DNA of 56,677 bases. Source: Candidatus Brevefilum sp. GTDB taxonomy: Bacteria; Chloroflexota; Anaerolineae; Anaerolineales; Anaerolineaceae. This document shows, piece after piece, positions 9,101 through 17,141 of this stretch (position 1 is its first letter; every line of letters begins with the position of its first letter). A program made the translations under genes and the position numbers. The stretch spans positions 1-56,677 of the forward strand of contig JAHYJN010000014.1 in the NCBI GenBank assembly GCA_019428905.1. Reading direction: 5' to 3'. Below the pieces are notes generated by a model. The model did not search any database and had not been told where the DNA came from. It worked only from the letters and a program-made list of their open reading frames with translations.

Positions 9101-9480
9101 CAAGCGATCATGACCCGGTGATCATCACACTGACTTTCAATAAATCGCCGCTCGCTGTGGATGACGATTACGAAACTGATCAAGATGTGACGCTGGTTGT
9201 ACCAGCGCCGGGTGTTCTGGAAAATGACAGCGATCTTAATGAAAACGACATCATCATAGCAGCTTGGCGAACGTTACCAGCAAACGGCGAGCTTATCTTT
9301 AATTCGGATGGCTCATTTACATACATTCCAAAACCCGGTTTCTTTGGTGAAGATAGTTTTACATACGACATGATCGCGCTTCCACCGGGCATGGTCAGAA
9401 GTGAGTATGTTGACACAGCAACTGTGACGATCACCGTTCACCCAAAGTATAAGTATTTCCTCCCAATCAGTTTTAAGTAA
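6103..9480 (+). CDS. secreted multidomain nuclease (LTD, OB-like, EEP nuclease, cadherin-like)
   Basis: 1125 residues with a Sec signal peptide (about 1-31, hydrophobic LVLVCVFVFGALGFV ending near TAAPS). Domains in order: lamin-tail domain at about 32-190 (LRISQVYGGGGNTDA, YTHDFIEIFN); a second LTD-like segment at about 230-400 (KINEFVADHF, NEYIEVFG); an OB-like YhcR-type domain at about 430-540 (TTEGVVVGDFQ, GFFLQDP); an endonuclease/exonuclease/phosphatase domain at about 680-1015 (KVASLNVLNYF, LIEIENDR, AVNHLKSKGSDC, IIGDLNSYDKEQP, catalytic YRSSDHDPVI); and a cadherin-like repeat at about 1020-1115. It ends in YKYFLPISFK. ExeM/NucH-type enzymes degrade extracellular DNA for phosphate or nucleosides. 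The start has a perfect AAGGAGG. Terminated by a bidirectional hairpin. Confidence 0.92.
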   Translation: MKNRPRIINLVLVCVFVFGALGFVPMPVTAAPSALRISQVYGGGGNTDAPYTHDFIEIFNAGDGPVLLDGLSLQYASATGTGAFGGTDTQLTELPNVALQPGQYFLVQEAAGAGNGVALPTPDYIDPTPIAMSGTSGKVVLVTGVTSLGCNGGSIPCDADQLAQIIDLVGYGTANFYEGTAAAPALSNTTAAFRAGGGCIDTDDNAADFTTGTPDPRNTASPTNYCGVPAVSLKINEFVADHFSTDTNEYIEVFGEPLTDYTDHTLLQIEGDGSVAGVIDSVHPVGTTDANGIWWTGFLENVLENGTVTVLLVKDFTGAVGDDIDTLNDGVIDNPLWSEIVDSVAVHDGGVDDWAYGSPVLFANYDGLSTYKPGGASRIPDGYDTESTSDWVRNNFGGAGLPGFSSTIQFGEAYNTPGLPNAAELCGGPFTPIYEIQGSGMSTPLYGQKVTTEGVVVGDFQTGGKNGFFLQDPVGDEDPTTSDGIFVYASASIKDVNVGDHLRVQGTATEYYNLTQIGSVSAINVCASGQPLPDPVGLSLPVTSVDDFEPFEGMLVTFPQDLVISEYYNFDRYGEIVLTSTRHVSPTALYEPGPDAIAAQNAYLLDSIMLDDGRTSQNPDPAIHPNGLEFNLYNLFRGGDYVTNLTGVLDYSYSLYRIQPTQGANYTAANLRTDQPDIIEGDMKVASLNVLNYFTTLDNAGAICGPSGDMDCRGADNAGELVRQRDKILSALSIMDADVVGLIEIENDRPGPDPDYAVVDLVTGLNDLMGAGTYDYIPTGAIGTDAIKVALIYKPANVTPIGDYAVLDSSVDPLFLDDYNRPVLAQSFMSNAVGDKITVAVNHLKSKGSDCNDIGDPDLGDGAGNCNITRTNAAYAQVQWLENDPTGTGVDNILIIGDLNSYDKEQPIDVIKAGPDGIEGTEDDYFDMIYEILGEDAYSYVFDGRVGYLDYALVNTNLEKYVADVTIWQINADEPDLIDYDTSFKKPAQAAIYAPDAYRSSDHDPVIITLTFNKSPLAVDDDYETDQDVTLVVPAPGVLENDSDLNENDIIIAAWRTLPANGELIFNSDGSFTYIPKPGFFGEDSFTYDMIALPPGMVRSEYVDTATVTITVHPKYKYFLPISFK

Positions 9481-9497
9481 GCGATCGAGATTGATAA

Positions 9498-9533
9498 AAA
9501 AACAGGGCTTCTAATTTTAGAAGCCCTGTTTTT
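9498..9533. terminator. bidirectional terminator between nuclease gene and recJ
   Basis: A 16-bp stem (9498-9513 with 9518-9533; core ACAGGGCTTCTA) with an A-run on the left and T-run on the right, so it can act on both strands between the two convergent genes. Its right edge nearly reaches the recJ stop codon at 9537. Confidence 0.9.
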
Positions 9534-9536
9534 AGT

Positions 9537-11843
9537 TTAGGTCATCAACAGCGTTTGGAGGTCGGCACGCTTAAAGTAGCTGCGAAAGGCCCGGGTTTCA
9601 AGCAGCAGGGACTTTAAAATAGCTTCGTAATATTCGGCAGCAGTTGAGTCTGGCTCGGTCCCACCAGCAGTCAGGTAAACCGTTTCGCCCTCAACTTCAA
9701 CGGCGAACTCGCCCCTTGCCCCCCAGAGCTGCAGGCCGATCCCCACAGTTTCTGGCTGACTAGCGCAGGCGGCTGCCAGGCGTTCTAAGGAAGCCTGCCC
9801 GTTCATGTGGGTGATGGCGTATTTGGCAATGCCCCCCAACCGACTGAGAAAGCGGTTTTGATCGTCTAATTGGGGATCGACCCCGAAGACGGTCACCGTT
9901 TTTGGCTGGGTTTGGCCGATCACCTGGTGCAGCACGGATTGGGATGGCGGCGCCGTCCAGATCACCAGGTGCGGGGTCGGTTCCAGTTCATGGCGTCCCT
10001 TGAATGGGAGATTCTCTGGCAGCTGGCCTTCACCCCACACGCTGCCCTCTGGTTCTACGGCTAAACACCGCGCCAATTGGGCCTGGGGGTCGATTAGGTC
10101 GCGGTAATCAATGATGTCTATCTGCCTGGCTTCAACTGCCTGGCGGCCGGCCTGTGACAGGCGATAATCGACCCACTCCGCGCTGAGCTGGGGGGAGCCT
10201 TTGTAGTCGCTGCGGGTCAGCTTGCACAGCAGGTCAAATTGGGCTGCCGGGAGCGGCTCATCCGCCCCGTTCCACCAGATCAGGGGCAGCTTGTTTTCGC
10301 GCTCATCTTGCACGGTTACCTGGCGGTGTTCCTGGTTGGCCCCGACGGCAGACTCAGAGACCCATTTCAGGTCGCGCAGCAGGAACACCAGGGGCGGGTT
10401 GCCCGGCCCAAAGGGGGCTAAACGTTCGATTTCAGCGACGAGATCCAGGTTTACCTGGTCGAGGGTCAATTCCTGGGCAACAGGGATTTCCTGGATCCGT
10501 TCTACATCGCCAATCTGCGCTTGGATGGTGGCTAGCATGCGGCGTTTGAAGGCAGGGTAGTTTTGGGCTGGCAGTGACAGCCCAGCGGCCATGGGATGAC
10601 CGCCAAACCCGTCCAGCAGGTCTGCCTGGGCGGCAATGGCTTCGGTGATGTGCAGGCCGGGGATGGACCGGGCAGAACCATGAATGGGGTCGTCACCGGT
10701 CAGCAGGATCACGGGCTTGTGGTAGCGCTCAACCAGGCGGCTGGCAACGATGCCGACCACGCCGCCCGGCCAGGTCGGTTGATGCAAGATGATGGCTGGT
10801 GCATGCCGGTCTTCAGCTGAGGTGGATAATTGCCTTTCAGCGCCCTGTTCCACCTGGCGGGTGGCAAAACGTCGATTGGTATTCAGACCCTCGATTTGGT
10901 AGAGCAGGGTGCGTGCCCGGGCGGGATCCGTGGTGGTCAGAAAATCGATCATCGGGTTGGCATCCGCCAGGCGTCCGACGGCATTCAGGCGCGGCCCGAT
11001 CTGGAAGCCGATATGCCCTTCATTGAGATTAGCCGGGTTCAACTCGGCTTTTTCATAGAGCATCTGCAGCCCAATTCTTTGGGTTTGCCGCAGGTTGAGC
11101 AGCCCACGCTGCAGCAGGTAGCGGGTGTCACCCTGAAGGTCAGCGACATCGGCCACAATACCCAGGGCGACCAGCTCAAGCAGGTTCCCGGTGTTTAGCC
11201 CACACGCCAAGTGGGCGTATAAACCCTCGATCAATTGATAGGCAACCCCCACCCCGGGCAGGGTGCGGAGGGGGTGGTCAGCCGGCAGCCGCTGGGGGTT
11301 GATGACGGCATTGGCTGGGGGCAGCCGCTCTCCCAGGGTATGGTGGTCAGTCACGATCACCGGGATATTTAGGTTGCGCACCATTTGCAGGTTATCGAAT
11401 TCGGTGATGCCCGTGTCACAGGTCAGCAGGAGGTCAAAGCCTATTTCCAATTGGGCTTTCAGGGCTTGACGCGTGATGCCGTGGGATTCTTCAGCGCGCA
11501 CCGGGATGTGGTAGCTGACCTTCCCGCCGACCTGGCGCAGCCCTTCCACCAGCAGGGTGGTGGCCGTCTGGCCGTCGACATCAAAATCACCCCAGACCAG
11601 GATGTTCTGCCCGGTGTGGATCGCTGTGGCCAGCAGTTCACAGGCTGCCGCCAGATCGGGCAGGTCGGTGGGTGGGGCAGGCTGGTATTTATCCGGGTTG
11701 AGAAAAGCCTGGGCGGATTCGATGGTACGGCAGCCGCGCTGGTAGAGGGTCTGTGCGACCAGGGGATGGCCCCCGATGGCGGCCTGGAATGCCGGCGGTG
11801 GGATAATCTGCTCGTGCGTGACCCAGCGCTTTTCTACCCCCAT
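9537..11843 (-). CDS. recJ: RecJ single-stranded-DNA-specific 5'-3' exonuclease
   Basis: 768 residues, longer than a minimal RecJ (about 560). The DHH phosphoesterase core is complete: VWGDFDVDGQTATT (metal-binding Asp triad, about 100-115), LLTCDTGITEFD, VTDHHTLGE and INPQR, then LPGVGVAYQL. The DHHA1 region has HGSARSIPGLHI and FGGHPMAAGLSL, followed by the RecJ OB fold (about 440-560). Residues beyond about 565 form an extra C-terminal region without recognisable motif. RecJ degrades 5'-ended single strands in recombination and mismatch/base-excision repair. Here its ATG overlaps the TAA of the upstream nuclease gene by one base (TAATG), making it the last gene of a four-gene operon of two helicases and two nucleases, which points to coupled unwinding and resection. 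Confidence 0.94.
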   Translation of the reverse strand: MGVEKRWVTHEQIIPPPAFQAAIGGHPLVAQTLYQRGCRTIESAQAFLNPDKYQPAPPTDLPDLAAACELLATAIHTGQNILVWGDFDVDGQTATTLLVEGLRQVGGKVSYHIPVRAEESHGITRQALKAQLEIGFDLLLTCDTGITEFDNLQMVRNLNIPVIVTDHHTLGERLPPANAVINPQRLPADHPLRTLPGVGVAYQLIEGLYAHLACGLNTGNLLELVALGIVADVADLQGDTRYLLQRGLLNLRQTQRIGLQMLYEKAELNPANLNEGHIGFQIGPRLNAVGRLADANPMIDFLTTTDPARARTLLYQIEGLNTNRRFATRQVEQGAERQLSTSAEDRHAPAIILHQPTWPGGVVGIVASRLVERYHKPVILLTGDDPIHGSARSIPGLHITEAIAAQADLLDGFGGHPMAAGLSLPAQNYPAFKRRMLATIQAQIGDVERIQEIPVAQELTLDQVNLDLVAEIERLAPFGPGNPPLVFLLRDLKWVSESAVGANQEHRQVTVQDERENKLPLIWWNGADEPLPAAQFDLLCKLTRSDYKGSPQLSAEWVDYRLSQAGRQAVEARQIDIIDYRDLIDPQAQLARCLAVEPEGSVWGEGQLPENLPFKGRHELEPTPHLVIWTAPPSQSVLHQVIGQTQPKTVTVFGVDPQLDDQNRFLSRLGGIAKYAITHMNGQASLERLAAACASQPETVGIGLQLWGARGEFAVEVEGETVYLTAGGTEPDSTAAEYYEAILKSLLLETRAFRSYFKRADLQTLLMT

Positions 11844-12682
11844 TAGAATTTAATCTCTGGCAGGTCTTCAAAGGGGATTTCAGCCGTAACATCCCCCGGT
11901 TCGAGATCAAAATCATCATAGTCTCCCAGGTCGCCGGCTTGGATGCCGCGATCGCAGTGGGAGCGGTAGATGCAGAAGTGACACTTTTTAATATCATTCG
12001 TGCGTCTGAAATCCGATGGTTTTGATGCGCTGATCTCCTCGATCAGCCGCGAAAGGTCGCTTCGGTCGCGTTGATAGGCTGAAGTTTGATAAGCCAAGGC
12101 CACTGGCGATTGAGGCTGCGCAGTGAACCAGTAGTTCATCACGATCTGTTCTGCTGCGAGCCTTTCGCCCCCGGTAAGGAGGGGACTAGCTTCCAGCAGT
12201 AACAGCCGATACAGGCGGGTTTGGACCCTTTCCAAAAGCCAATCCTTGCGCGGGAGCTTGTGGGATGTCTTCCAATCGAAGATGGTCAATCCACCGTCCT
12301 GATCGGAGAGAATCAGGTCGTATTTAGCCACCAGGCGATGGCTCGCAAGCTCGGTTGTCAGGGTTGTTTCCACCCAACGTTCGCCTACCAGCCAGGGCGG
12401 TACATGGGCCAAAAAACCATCCCACCAGGTGCTCAAATCGGGGTTAAGGTCTTCGACCGCCATTTGATCGATGCGGTCTTGAGGTACTCCCAGCAAGTAT
12501 TGCTGGACCAAGCGGTGGAATCGACCCCCAGCCTGGCCGCGTGCCTCGAATTCCAGCGCATCACCCACCACCAAAGCGGGCCACTTGGTGCGCAGGATGT
12601 AGCGCATGTAGAACCGATAGGGGCAATCCAGGTAATCCTGGAGGTTGCCCTGGGTGAAATCAAATTCTGTTGGCAGGATCAT
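11843..12682 (-). CDS. stand-alone iron-staple PD-(D/E)XK nuclease (Cas4/AddB C-terminal type)
   Basis: 279 residues. Nuclease motifs: GGRFH with His56, Asp122 in KYDLIL, Asp136-Trp-Lys138 (the D/E-x-K), and Gln154-x3-Tyr158 (QTRLY). Four cysteines bracket the core: Cys20 in DCPYRF, then Cys234-x2-Cys237-x5-Cys243 (CHFCIYRSHC). That spacing matches the 4Fe-4S staple of AddB and Cas4-like nucleases. In AddB and RecB this domain is fused to a helicase; here it is a separate gene overlapping the upstream UvrD-like helicase by 4 bp (ATGA) and recJ by 1 bp. Inference: it is the nuclease subunit of a multi-gene end-resection complex. Cas4 is a possible label but no CRISPR array or other cas gene is present. 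Acidic C-terminal tail after residue 245. Confidence 0.87.
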   Translation of the reverse strand: MILPTEFDFTQGNLQDYLDCPYRFYMRYILRTKWPALVVGDALEFEARGQAGGRFHRLVQQYLLGVPQDRIDQMAVEDLNPDLSTWWDGFLAHVPPWLVGERWVETTLTTELASHRLVAKYDLILSDQDGGLTIFDWKTSHKLPRKDWLLERVQTRLYRLLLLEASPLLTGGERLAAEQIVMNYWFTAQPQSPVALAYQTSAYQRDRSDLSRLIEEISASKPSDFRRTNDIKKCHFCIYRSHCDRGIQAGDLGDYDDFDLEPGDVTAEIPFEDLPEIKF

Positions 12683-14922
12683 TCTTTGCCCTCCAGGTAA
12701 TTGATCAATGCCACGAATCCTGCGGCAGGGACGTTTTTATTGGACGTCCGCCCTGTGTTCCAGGTGGCCGTCAGCCAGCGGCGGGCGCGGGTGACCCCCA
12801 CGAAAAGCAGCCTTAACCGTTCGCGGATGAATTCCTGGCGTGCCTCGAGGGACGAGCTTCCCGGCTGATACCACTCAAAGGGGTGGTCGTCGATGAGCGC
12901 GGTTAGTTGGGCGATGGTCTCGGCTTCCAGGTTGAGCTGACCCCTGACAAACCACTTTTCCGGTTGATACTGGTCGTAATCTTCACCAGAGGGGAAGTTG
13001 TAGTTGTTAAGGGCGGTCAGGAAAACGCAGTCCCACTCCAGGCCTTTGGCTTTGTGCATGGTCGCCACGACTACCTTGCCGGGGTAGCGGTCGGGGTCAA
13101 AGGCTTCTTCCTGTGAAAAACCCAAAAATTTCCTTTCGTTTTTGGCAATGTTTGCCAACTCGTCGGTAAATTCGGTTAAGCGCCAATCCGGGTGGGCATC
13201 GCTGAATTGGCGCAGGAGCGTGGAGAGCTTGTGGGCTAGAGCCAGTTCGACCGGGTCGAGGAATAAGTCCTGGGCAACCGTCAGCAAAAGCTGATCAATC
13301 GGCAGGAAAATGGCGGCCTGCCAGTGCTGAACAACGGCTCGAAACGCGCGTAATTCAGATCGGACGGCTGGATCGGGGTGGTCCTCTGCAATCCCCTCCA
13401 GCCAGTCCTCCCCGGTCTTCGGCCAGAGGTAATCCTCTAAGTATTGGCAATTTTTGATCAGCTTGGCAATGGCGAGGTGGAACTTCCAGGCTTCTTCATC
13501 CTCACGCTCTCCCCGGCGCCACACCCGGTAAGCCGAGGATAATTTATGGCTGGATGTCGGGTCGCTGAGGTATTGCAAGATGTGGACGATCGCACCGGTT
13601 GACAGGCGGGTGGCGCTGGTCGATTGGAGCAAACTGTCGATATAGGGGATATTGCGCCGTTTGAGGACATCTGCGAATTTATAAGCACGCTGGTTGCGCA
13701 AGCAGAGGATGGCGGCGGTCTGGTCAGGGTGAGCTTTAAGGAAGGCTTCCACCGCATCAACCACAAAATGGATTTCCTGGTCGGGGGTCAGCCCGCGTTC
13801 AACCAGGCGGATGCAGGCCGGGCAATCGGTCGGGTTGGGTTGGGGGTCGTCAGGTGAGGTCGGCTTGATCAGCGGTGGGTTGAGGGCGTTGCGGACAGAT
13901 GGGTTGGGGTGGCTGGTTTGGGCCCATGTGATGAGGTGGTTGGCCAGGTCAATGATGCTGGTGGTTGAGCGACCGCTTTCAGGCAGCGTCTTGATTTCCA
14001 CCTGTGGATCAGCGAGGAAATCTAGCAGGTATTGGGGGCTGGCGGTGGTGAAACTCTCGTAGATTGCCTGGTTGGGGTCACCCACCCGCACCCAATTTCC
14101 CCCTTTGCCAGCCAGCAGGTTGAGGATCTCCTGTTGCAGGCGGCTGGAGTCTTGGGCTTCGTCTTCCAGGATGAAGGGCCAGCGTTTGCCCAGCAGCTCA
14201 ACCAGGGATGGGTCTGACCTGAGGCAGCGCAGGGCAAGGCGGATCAGGTCATCAAAATCGACGCCCCCACGGTAAGACAGGGCGCTCTGGTACTCGGTGT
14301 ACATCGCCGTCCCCATGTCAACCAGGGGTAGGGGGATCGGCGAGTCGGACAGTCGCTTGTTTAGGGCAGTCGGGGTTAATTCACGATCTTTTGCCATCCG
14401 AATAAAGGCATTGGCAATCGATTCAACCGTCTTGGGCAGGTTATATTCACCTTCGTAAATCTTTTTCCACGCATATTCTTGGTAGTCCAGGTAAGGCTCA
14501 AAAAAGTCCTGGTGAGCACTGAGCCAATCCAGGGCAATACGCTTTTTGATGCGAGCGGCTTCGACTTCGTCAATAATCTGGTAACTGGTGCCCAGGCCAG
14601 CCAGGTCGGGACGTTCGCGGACGATATCATTGGCCAAGCCGTGCAAGGTGCGCACCCGGTAGCCGTAGCCCGGGAGCAGGTTTTCCATCTGCAATTGGGC
14701 TGCGATACGGGATGAGAAATTGTCTACCGCTGCGTTGACCAGGGTCACCACCAGGATCTCCTGGTCTGGGTCGACAGCGCCGATTTTGATCAAATTGGCT
14801 GCCAGGTAGGCCAGGGTCCAGGTTTTGCCGCTGCCGGGGACGGCGCTGATCCCCATGCGACCCCCCTGGTAGCGCAAGACGGCTTCTTGATCGGGGCGGA
14901 GTTGGATGAGATTTGATGTCAT
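12679..14922 (-). CDS. UvrD/Rep-type SF1A DNA helicase
   Basis: 747 residues with all SF1A motifs: Q-motif-like LRPDQEAVLRY at the N-terminus, Walker A AVPGSGKT (27-34), motif II LEDEAQDSS (about 253), motif III VGDPNQAIYESF, motif IV SGRSTTSIIDLAN, motif V ATMHKAKGLEWDCVFL and motif VI LLFVGVTRARRWL near the C-terminus. There is no fused nuclease domain, unlike AddA or RecB. The protein would translocate 3'-5' on single-stranded DNA. It overlaps the AddB-like gene by 4 bp upstream and the PD-(D/E)XK nuclease gene by 4 bp downstream, suggesting translational coupling and complex formation. It may be functionally equivalent to the AddA motor. A general UvrD/PcrA role is less likely given the operon. 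Confidence 0.92.
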   Translation of the reverse strand: MTSNLIQLRPDQEAVLRYQGGRMGISAVPGSGKTWTLAYLAANLIKIGAVDPDQEILVVTLVNAAVDNFSSRIAAQLQMENLLPGYGYRVRTLHGLANDIVRERPDLAGLGTSYQIIDEVEAARIKKRIALDWLSAHQDFFEPYLDYQEYAWKKIYEGEYNLPKTVESIANAFIRMAKDRELTPTALNKRLSDSPIPLPLVDMGTAMYTEYQSALSYRGGVDFDDLIRLALRCLRSDPSLVELLGKRWPFILEDEAQDSSRLQQEILNLLAGKGGNWVRVGDPNQAIYESFTTASPQYLLDFLADPQVEIKTLPESGRSTTSIIDLANHLITWAQTSHPNPSVRNALNPPLIKPTSPDDPQPNPTDCPACIRLVERGLTPDQEIHFVVDAVEAFLKAHPDQTAAILCLRNQRAYKFADVLKRRNIPYIDSLLQSTSATRLSTGAIVHILQYLSDPTSSHKLSSAYRVWRRGEREDEEAWKFHLAIAKLIKNCQYLEDYLWPKTGEDWLEGIAEDHPDPAVRSELRAFRAVVQHWQAAIFLPIDQLLLTVAQDLFLDPVELALAHKLSTLLRQFSDAHPDWRLTEFTDELANIAKNERKFLGFSQEEAFDPDRYPGKVVVATMHKAKGLEWDCVFLTALNNYNFPSGEDYDQYQPEKWFVRGQLNLEAETIAQLTALIDDHPFEWYQPGSSSLEARQEFIRERLRLLFVGVTRARRWLTATWNTGRTSNKNVPAAGFVALINYLEGKE

Positions 14923-17042
14923 GCGCCCCCCCTGACCGACCGCCGCCAGACATCGTTGATGATGCGGATCAGCAGACCGCGATTCTCGTAGCCGCGAATA
15001 TCGACCGCGTTCATGCCGATATAGACTTTCTTGCGGCAGCGGTTGAGCAGACCGATGGTCAGCCGGTGCAAGGTCTCATGGGCGGCGGCCAGCTCGTCTT
15101 CAGCATCCCACAGGTGACCGTCCTGCCAATGGCGGCTGAGGACATAAGGGTGAGTCAAGGGCTGGTCCAGGCGTTGATACCAGCTGGGACTGCCGATATC
15201 CAGCCAGAATTGATAATCCACGGGCTGGTTGCTGATCAGGAAGGTGTAGGCCGGCGCGAGGAAGACGGCATCTGGCGAACGACCTTCCCATGAGCGGATA
15301 TACTGTGCTGCGATGACCCCATCCTGCACCATGTGGATATATTCTTTCCCAATGGCGAATTCTTCGCCGGGCAGATGCTGTTGTACCGTCCAGCGAAATT
15401 TCTGGATGGATTCAATCAGGGTGGCCACGGTGTTGGCACCTTCCAGGTCGTTGTGGAAGCCATAACCCGGTTGGCTGATCACCTCACCAAATAAGCGGCT
15501 CAAGAAGAAATCTAAATTATCAGCTTCATCCTCGGCAGCTGAACCCAGCCAATCGCGCAAGCGATCATAGCGCTCCCCGACGTGGTAGGTGATGCGTTCC
15601 CTGAGGTTGAGGGGAACGGCTTCAAAGGATTTGAGGGGGAAGGCGTCTGACTGCTCGTGGTAGATGAGGTTGGTGAGCAGCTGTGCCCTGACCAGGTCAA
15701 GCCCTTCGATGGTGTGCATCAGCGCCAGTGCCAGGTTGGCGCGTTGGGGTTTCAGCCCCCAAGCGGGAAAGGCAACCGAAGCCAGGGTCAGCAGGGTTTG
15801 GGTAGCAGGCTCATCACGCAAGGCACGTGAAGGGCGGTGGGATTGGTAAGGAATCCCGCGAGCATCCAGCTGTTCCCCCAGCGAAAAACGTAAGACATCC
15901 GACATAAACGGTGCCAAGACCACGATCTCCCCGGGCGGCGTGCCATCTTCGATCAACCCAACAACCTGTTCAGCTGTCCATTCGATCATGGAGGGAAAAT
16001 ATTTGAGTTTTCGGTCTGGTGTGACCAAAACACCCTTGATTGCCTCTGAAGGCCCCAGGGTGTTTTCAACCGGGTGGGATTGTAAACGGGCGATGACCGA
16101 TTGGATGCCGCCTTTGAGCTGGGCGATACCCATTGAGTTGACCAGGTTCTCCTGAAATAAGAGGTGCGTATCACAGGATTGATGGAGGGAAGCCCCACTG
16201 AGCACATCCGCGCCGAGGAAAAAGCGGTAGCCGGCATCTTCGTCGAAGATTAACAGTGCGGAATCAAAGGCGGGGAGCCACTCCCGGAGGATATCATGGC
16301 TGACGGGCGTGTCCTCTTCCAGGTTATCGGCGATGATGTGGCGGTGGGTTTTGGCCAGGTAGTCGCGGCACAAGGGCAGCGGCCACAGATGCTGGCGGAA
16401 GATTTCTACCTGCAGTGAGAAATCCAGCAGGTTATGGTCCAGGCAAAATTGGCGGAAGCGATCAGCGCTGGACTGGACATCATCGTAAATGTTCAATTGC
16501 TCAATATTGCCGATCCAGGCGGATTTCAGGCGTGCCCCGATCTCTTGATATGGAAAGCCAACGATGGCTGATTTATTGAGGTTGTCCAGGATTTGTGAAT
16601 AAATCCGGTTGCGGTTGATGGTGAGGCTTTCAAAGAACCCCTGGGTTTCGATTAATGGCCTGACCATGTGCGCCATGTAATACTGGGCGGTTTCCAGGGT
16701 TAGAAAATGCGGCGGCTGGTTGGGATGGGCAAAGCCCCCTTCACGGCTGACCATCGGCCAGAACAGGTCAACCATCCGCCGGGCTAGTCCGCCGAGGGTC
16801 ATGGTGGTGACCAGGCTGTGGGCAATTCCAATCTCATCCCGGGTGCCCGCCAGGTAAGGCGCTGCCAGGGTCCGCTGGGGGACAAATACCAGGATTTGAT
16901 GGGCTGGAACGCCGGAGGCGAGCAGTTGTTTGAGCCTGTGCACACCAGCAGTGGTTTTTCCCGTCCCCCCCTTGCCCTGGAGAAAAATTTTAGATTTAAG
17001 GGGCTGGTCAAGCAGTGATTGTTGTTCAGCGGTTAGCGGCAT
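14919..17042 (-). CDS. AddB-like SF1 helicase/ATPase without nuclease domain
   Basis: 707 residues. Walker A is GKGGTGKTT at 23-31. A Walker B-like IFDEDAGYRFF lies at about 265. A UvrD_C-like half follows (VVLAPFMSDVLRFSLGEQL, then ARGIPYQSHRPSRAL) and a late motif VI-like LLNRCRKKVYIG. The layout resembles AddB/RecC-type helicase-like proteins more than UvrD, but the C-terminal nuclease domain expected in AddB is missing and appears as a separate gene two cistrons down. First gene of the four-gene operon; its TGA overlaps the next ATG. A TATAAT (complement at 17049-17054) lies only 6 bases before the ATG, so the mRNA may be leaderless. The intact Walker A suggests real ATPase activity. The family label is by resemblance only. 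Confidence 0.72.
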   Translation of the reverse strand: MPLTAEQQSLLDQPLKSKIFLQGKGGTGKTTAGVHRLKQLLASGVPAHQILVFVPQRTLAAPYLAGTRDEIGIAHSLVTTMTLGGLARRMVDLFWPMVSREGGFAHPNQPPHFLTLETAQYYMAHMVRPLIETQGFFESLTINRNRIYSQILDNLNKSAIVGFPYQEIGARLKSAWIGNIEQLNIYDDVQSSADRFRQFCLDHNLLDFSLQVEIFRQHLWPLPLCRDYLAKTHRHIIADNLEEDTPVSHDILREWLPAFDSALLIFDEDAGYRFFLGADVLSGASLHQSCDTHLLFQENLVNSMGIAQLKGGIQSVIARLQSHPVENTLGPSEAIKGVLVTPDRKLKYFPSMIEWTAEQVVGLIEDGTPPGEIVVLAPFMSDVLRFSLGEQLDARGIPYQSHRPSRALRDEPATQTLLTLASVAFPAWGLKPQRANLALALMHTIEGLDLVRAQLLTNLIYHEQSDAFPLKSFEAVPLNLRERITYHVGERYDRLRDWLGSAAEDEADNLDFFLSRLFGEVISQPGYGFHNDLEGANTVATLIESIQKFRWTVQQHLPGEEFAIGKEYIHMVQDGVIAAQYIRSWEGRSPDAVFLAPAYTFLISNQPVDYQFWLDIGSPSWYQRLDQPLTHPYVLSRHWQDGHLWDAEDELAAAHETLHRLTIGLLNRCRKKVYIGMNAVDIRGYENRGLLIRIINDVWRRSVRGGA

Positions 17043-17048
17043 GTCCCT

Positions 17049-17054
17049 ATTATA
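17049..17054 (-). promoter_or_regulatory. -10 element suggesting a leaderless mRNA for the helicase operon
   Basis: A perfect TATAAT on the minus strand ends 6 bases before the ATG of the AddB-like gene. A transcript starting the usual 7 bases downstream would begin at or next to the A of the ATG, and no Shine-Dalgarno sequence is seen. No good -35 is visible 17 bases upstream, so this remains tentative. Confidence 0.4.
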
Positions 17055-17141
17055 TGCTAAAAGGGGGCGGGTCGCAGAGGCCTTCTCGGGTATAATATCG
17101 TGGCATGTGACACAGTAAAATTAACGAAAGGAATTCCACTT

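Noticed and set aside
11843..12682. PD-(D/E)XK nuclease as Cas4 of a CRISPR system
   Set aside because: There is no CRISPR array and no other cas gene in the window, and the operon partners are helicases and RecJ.
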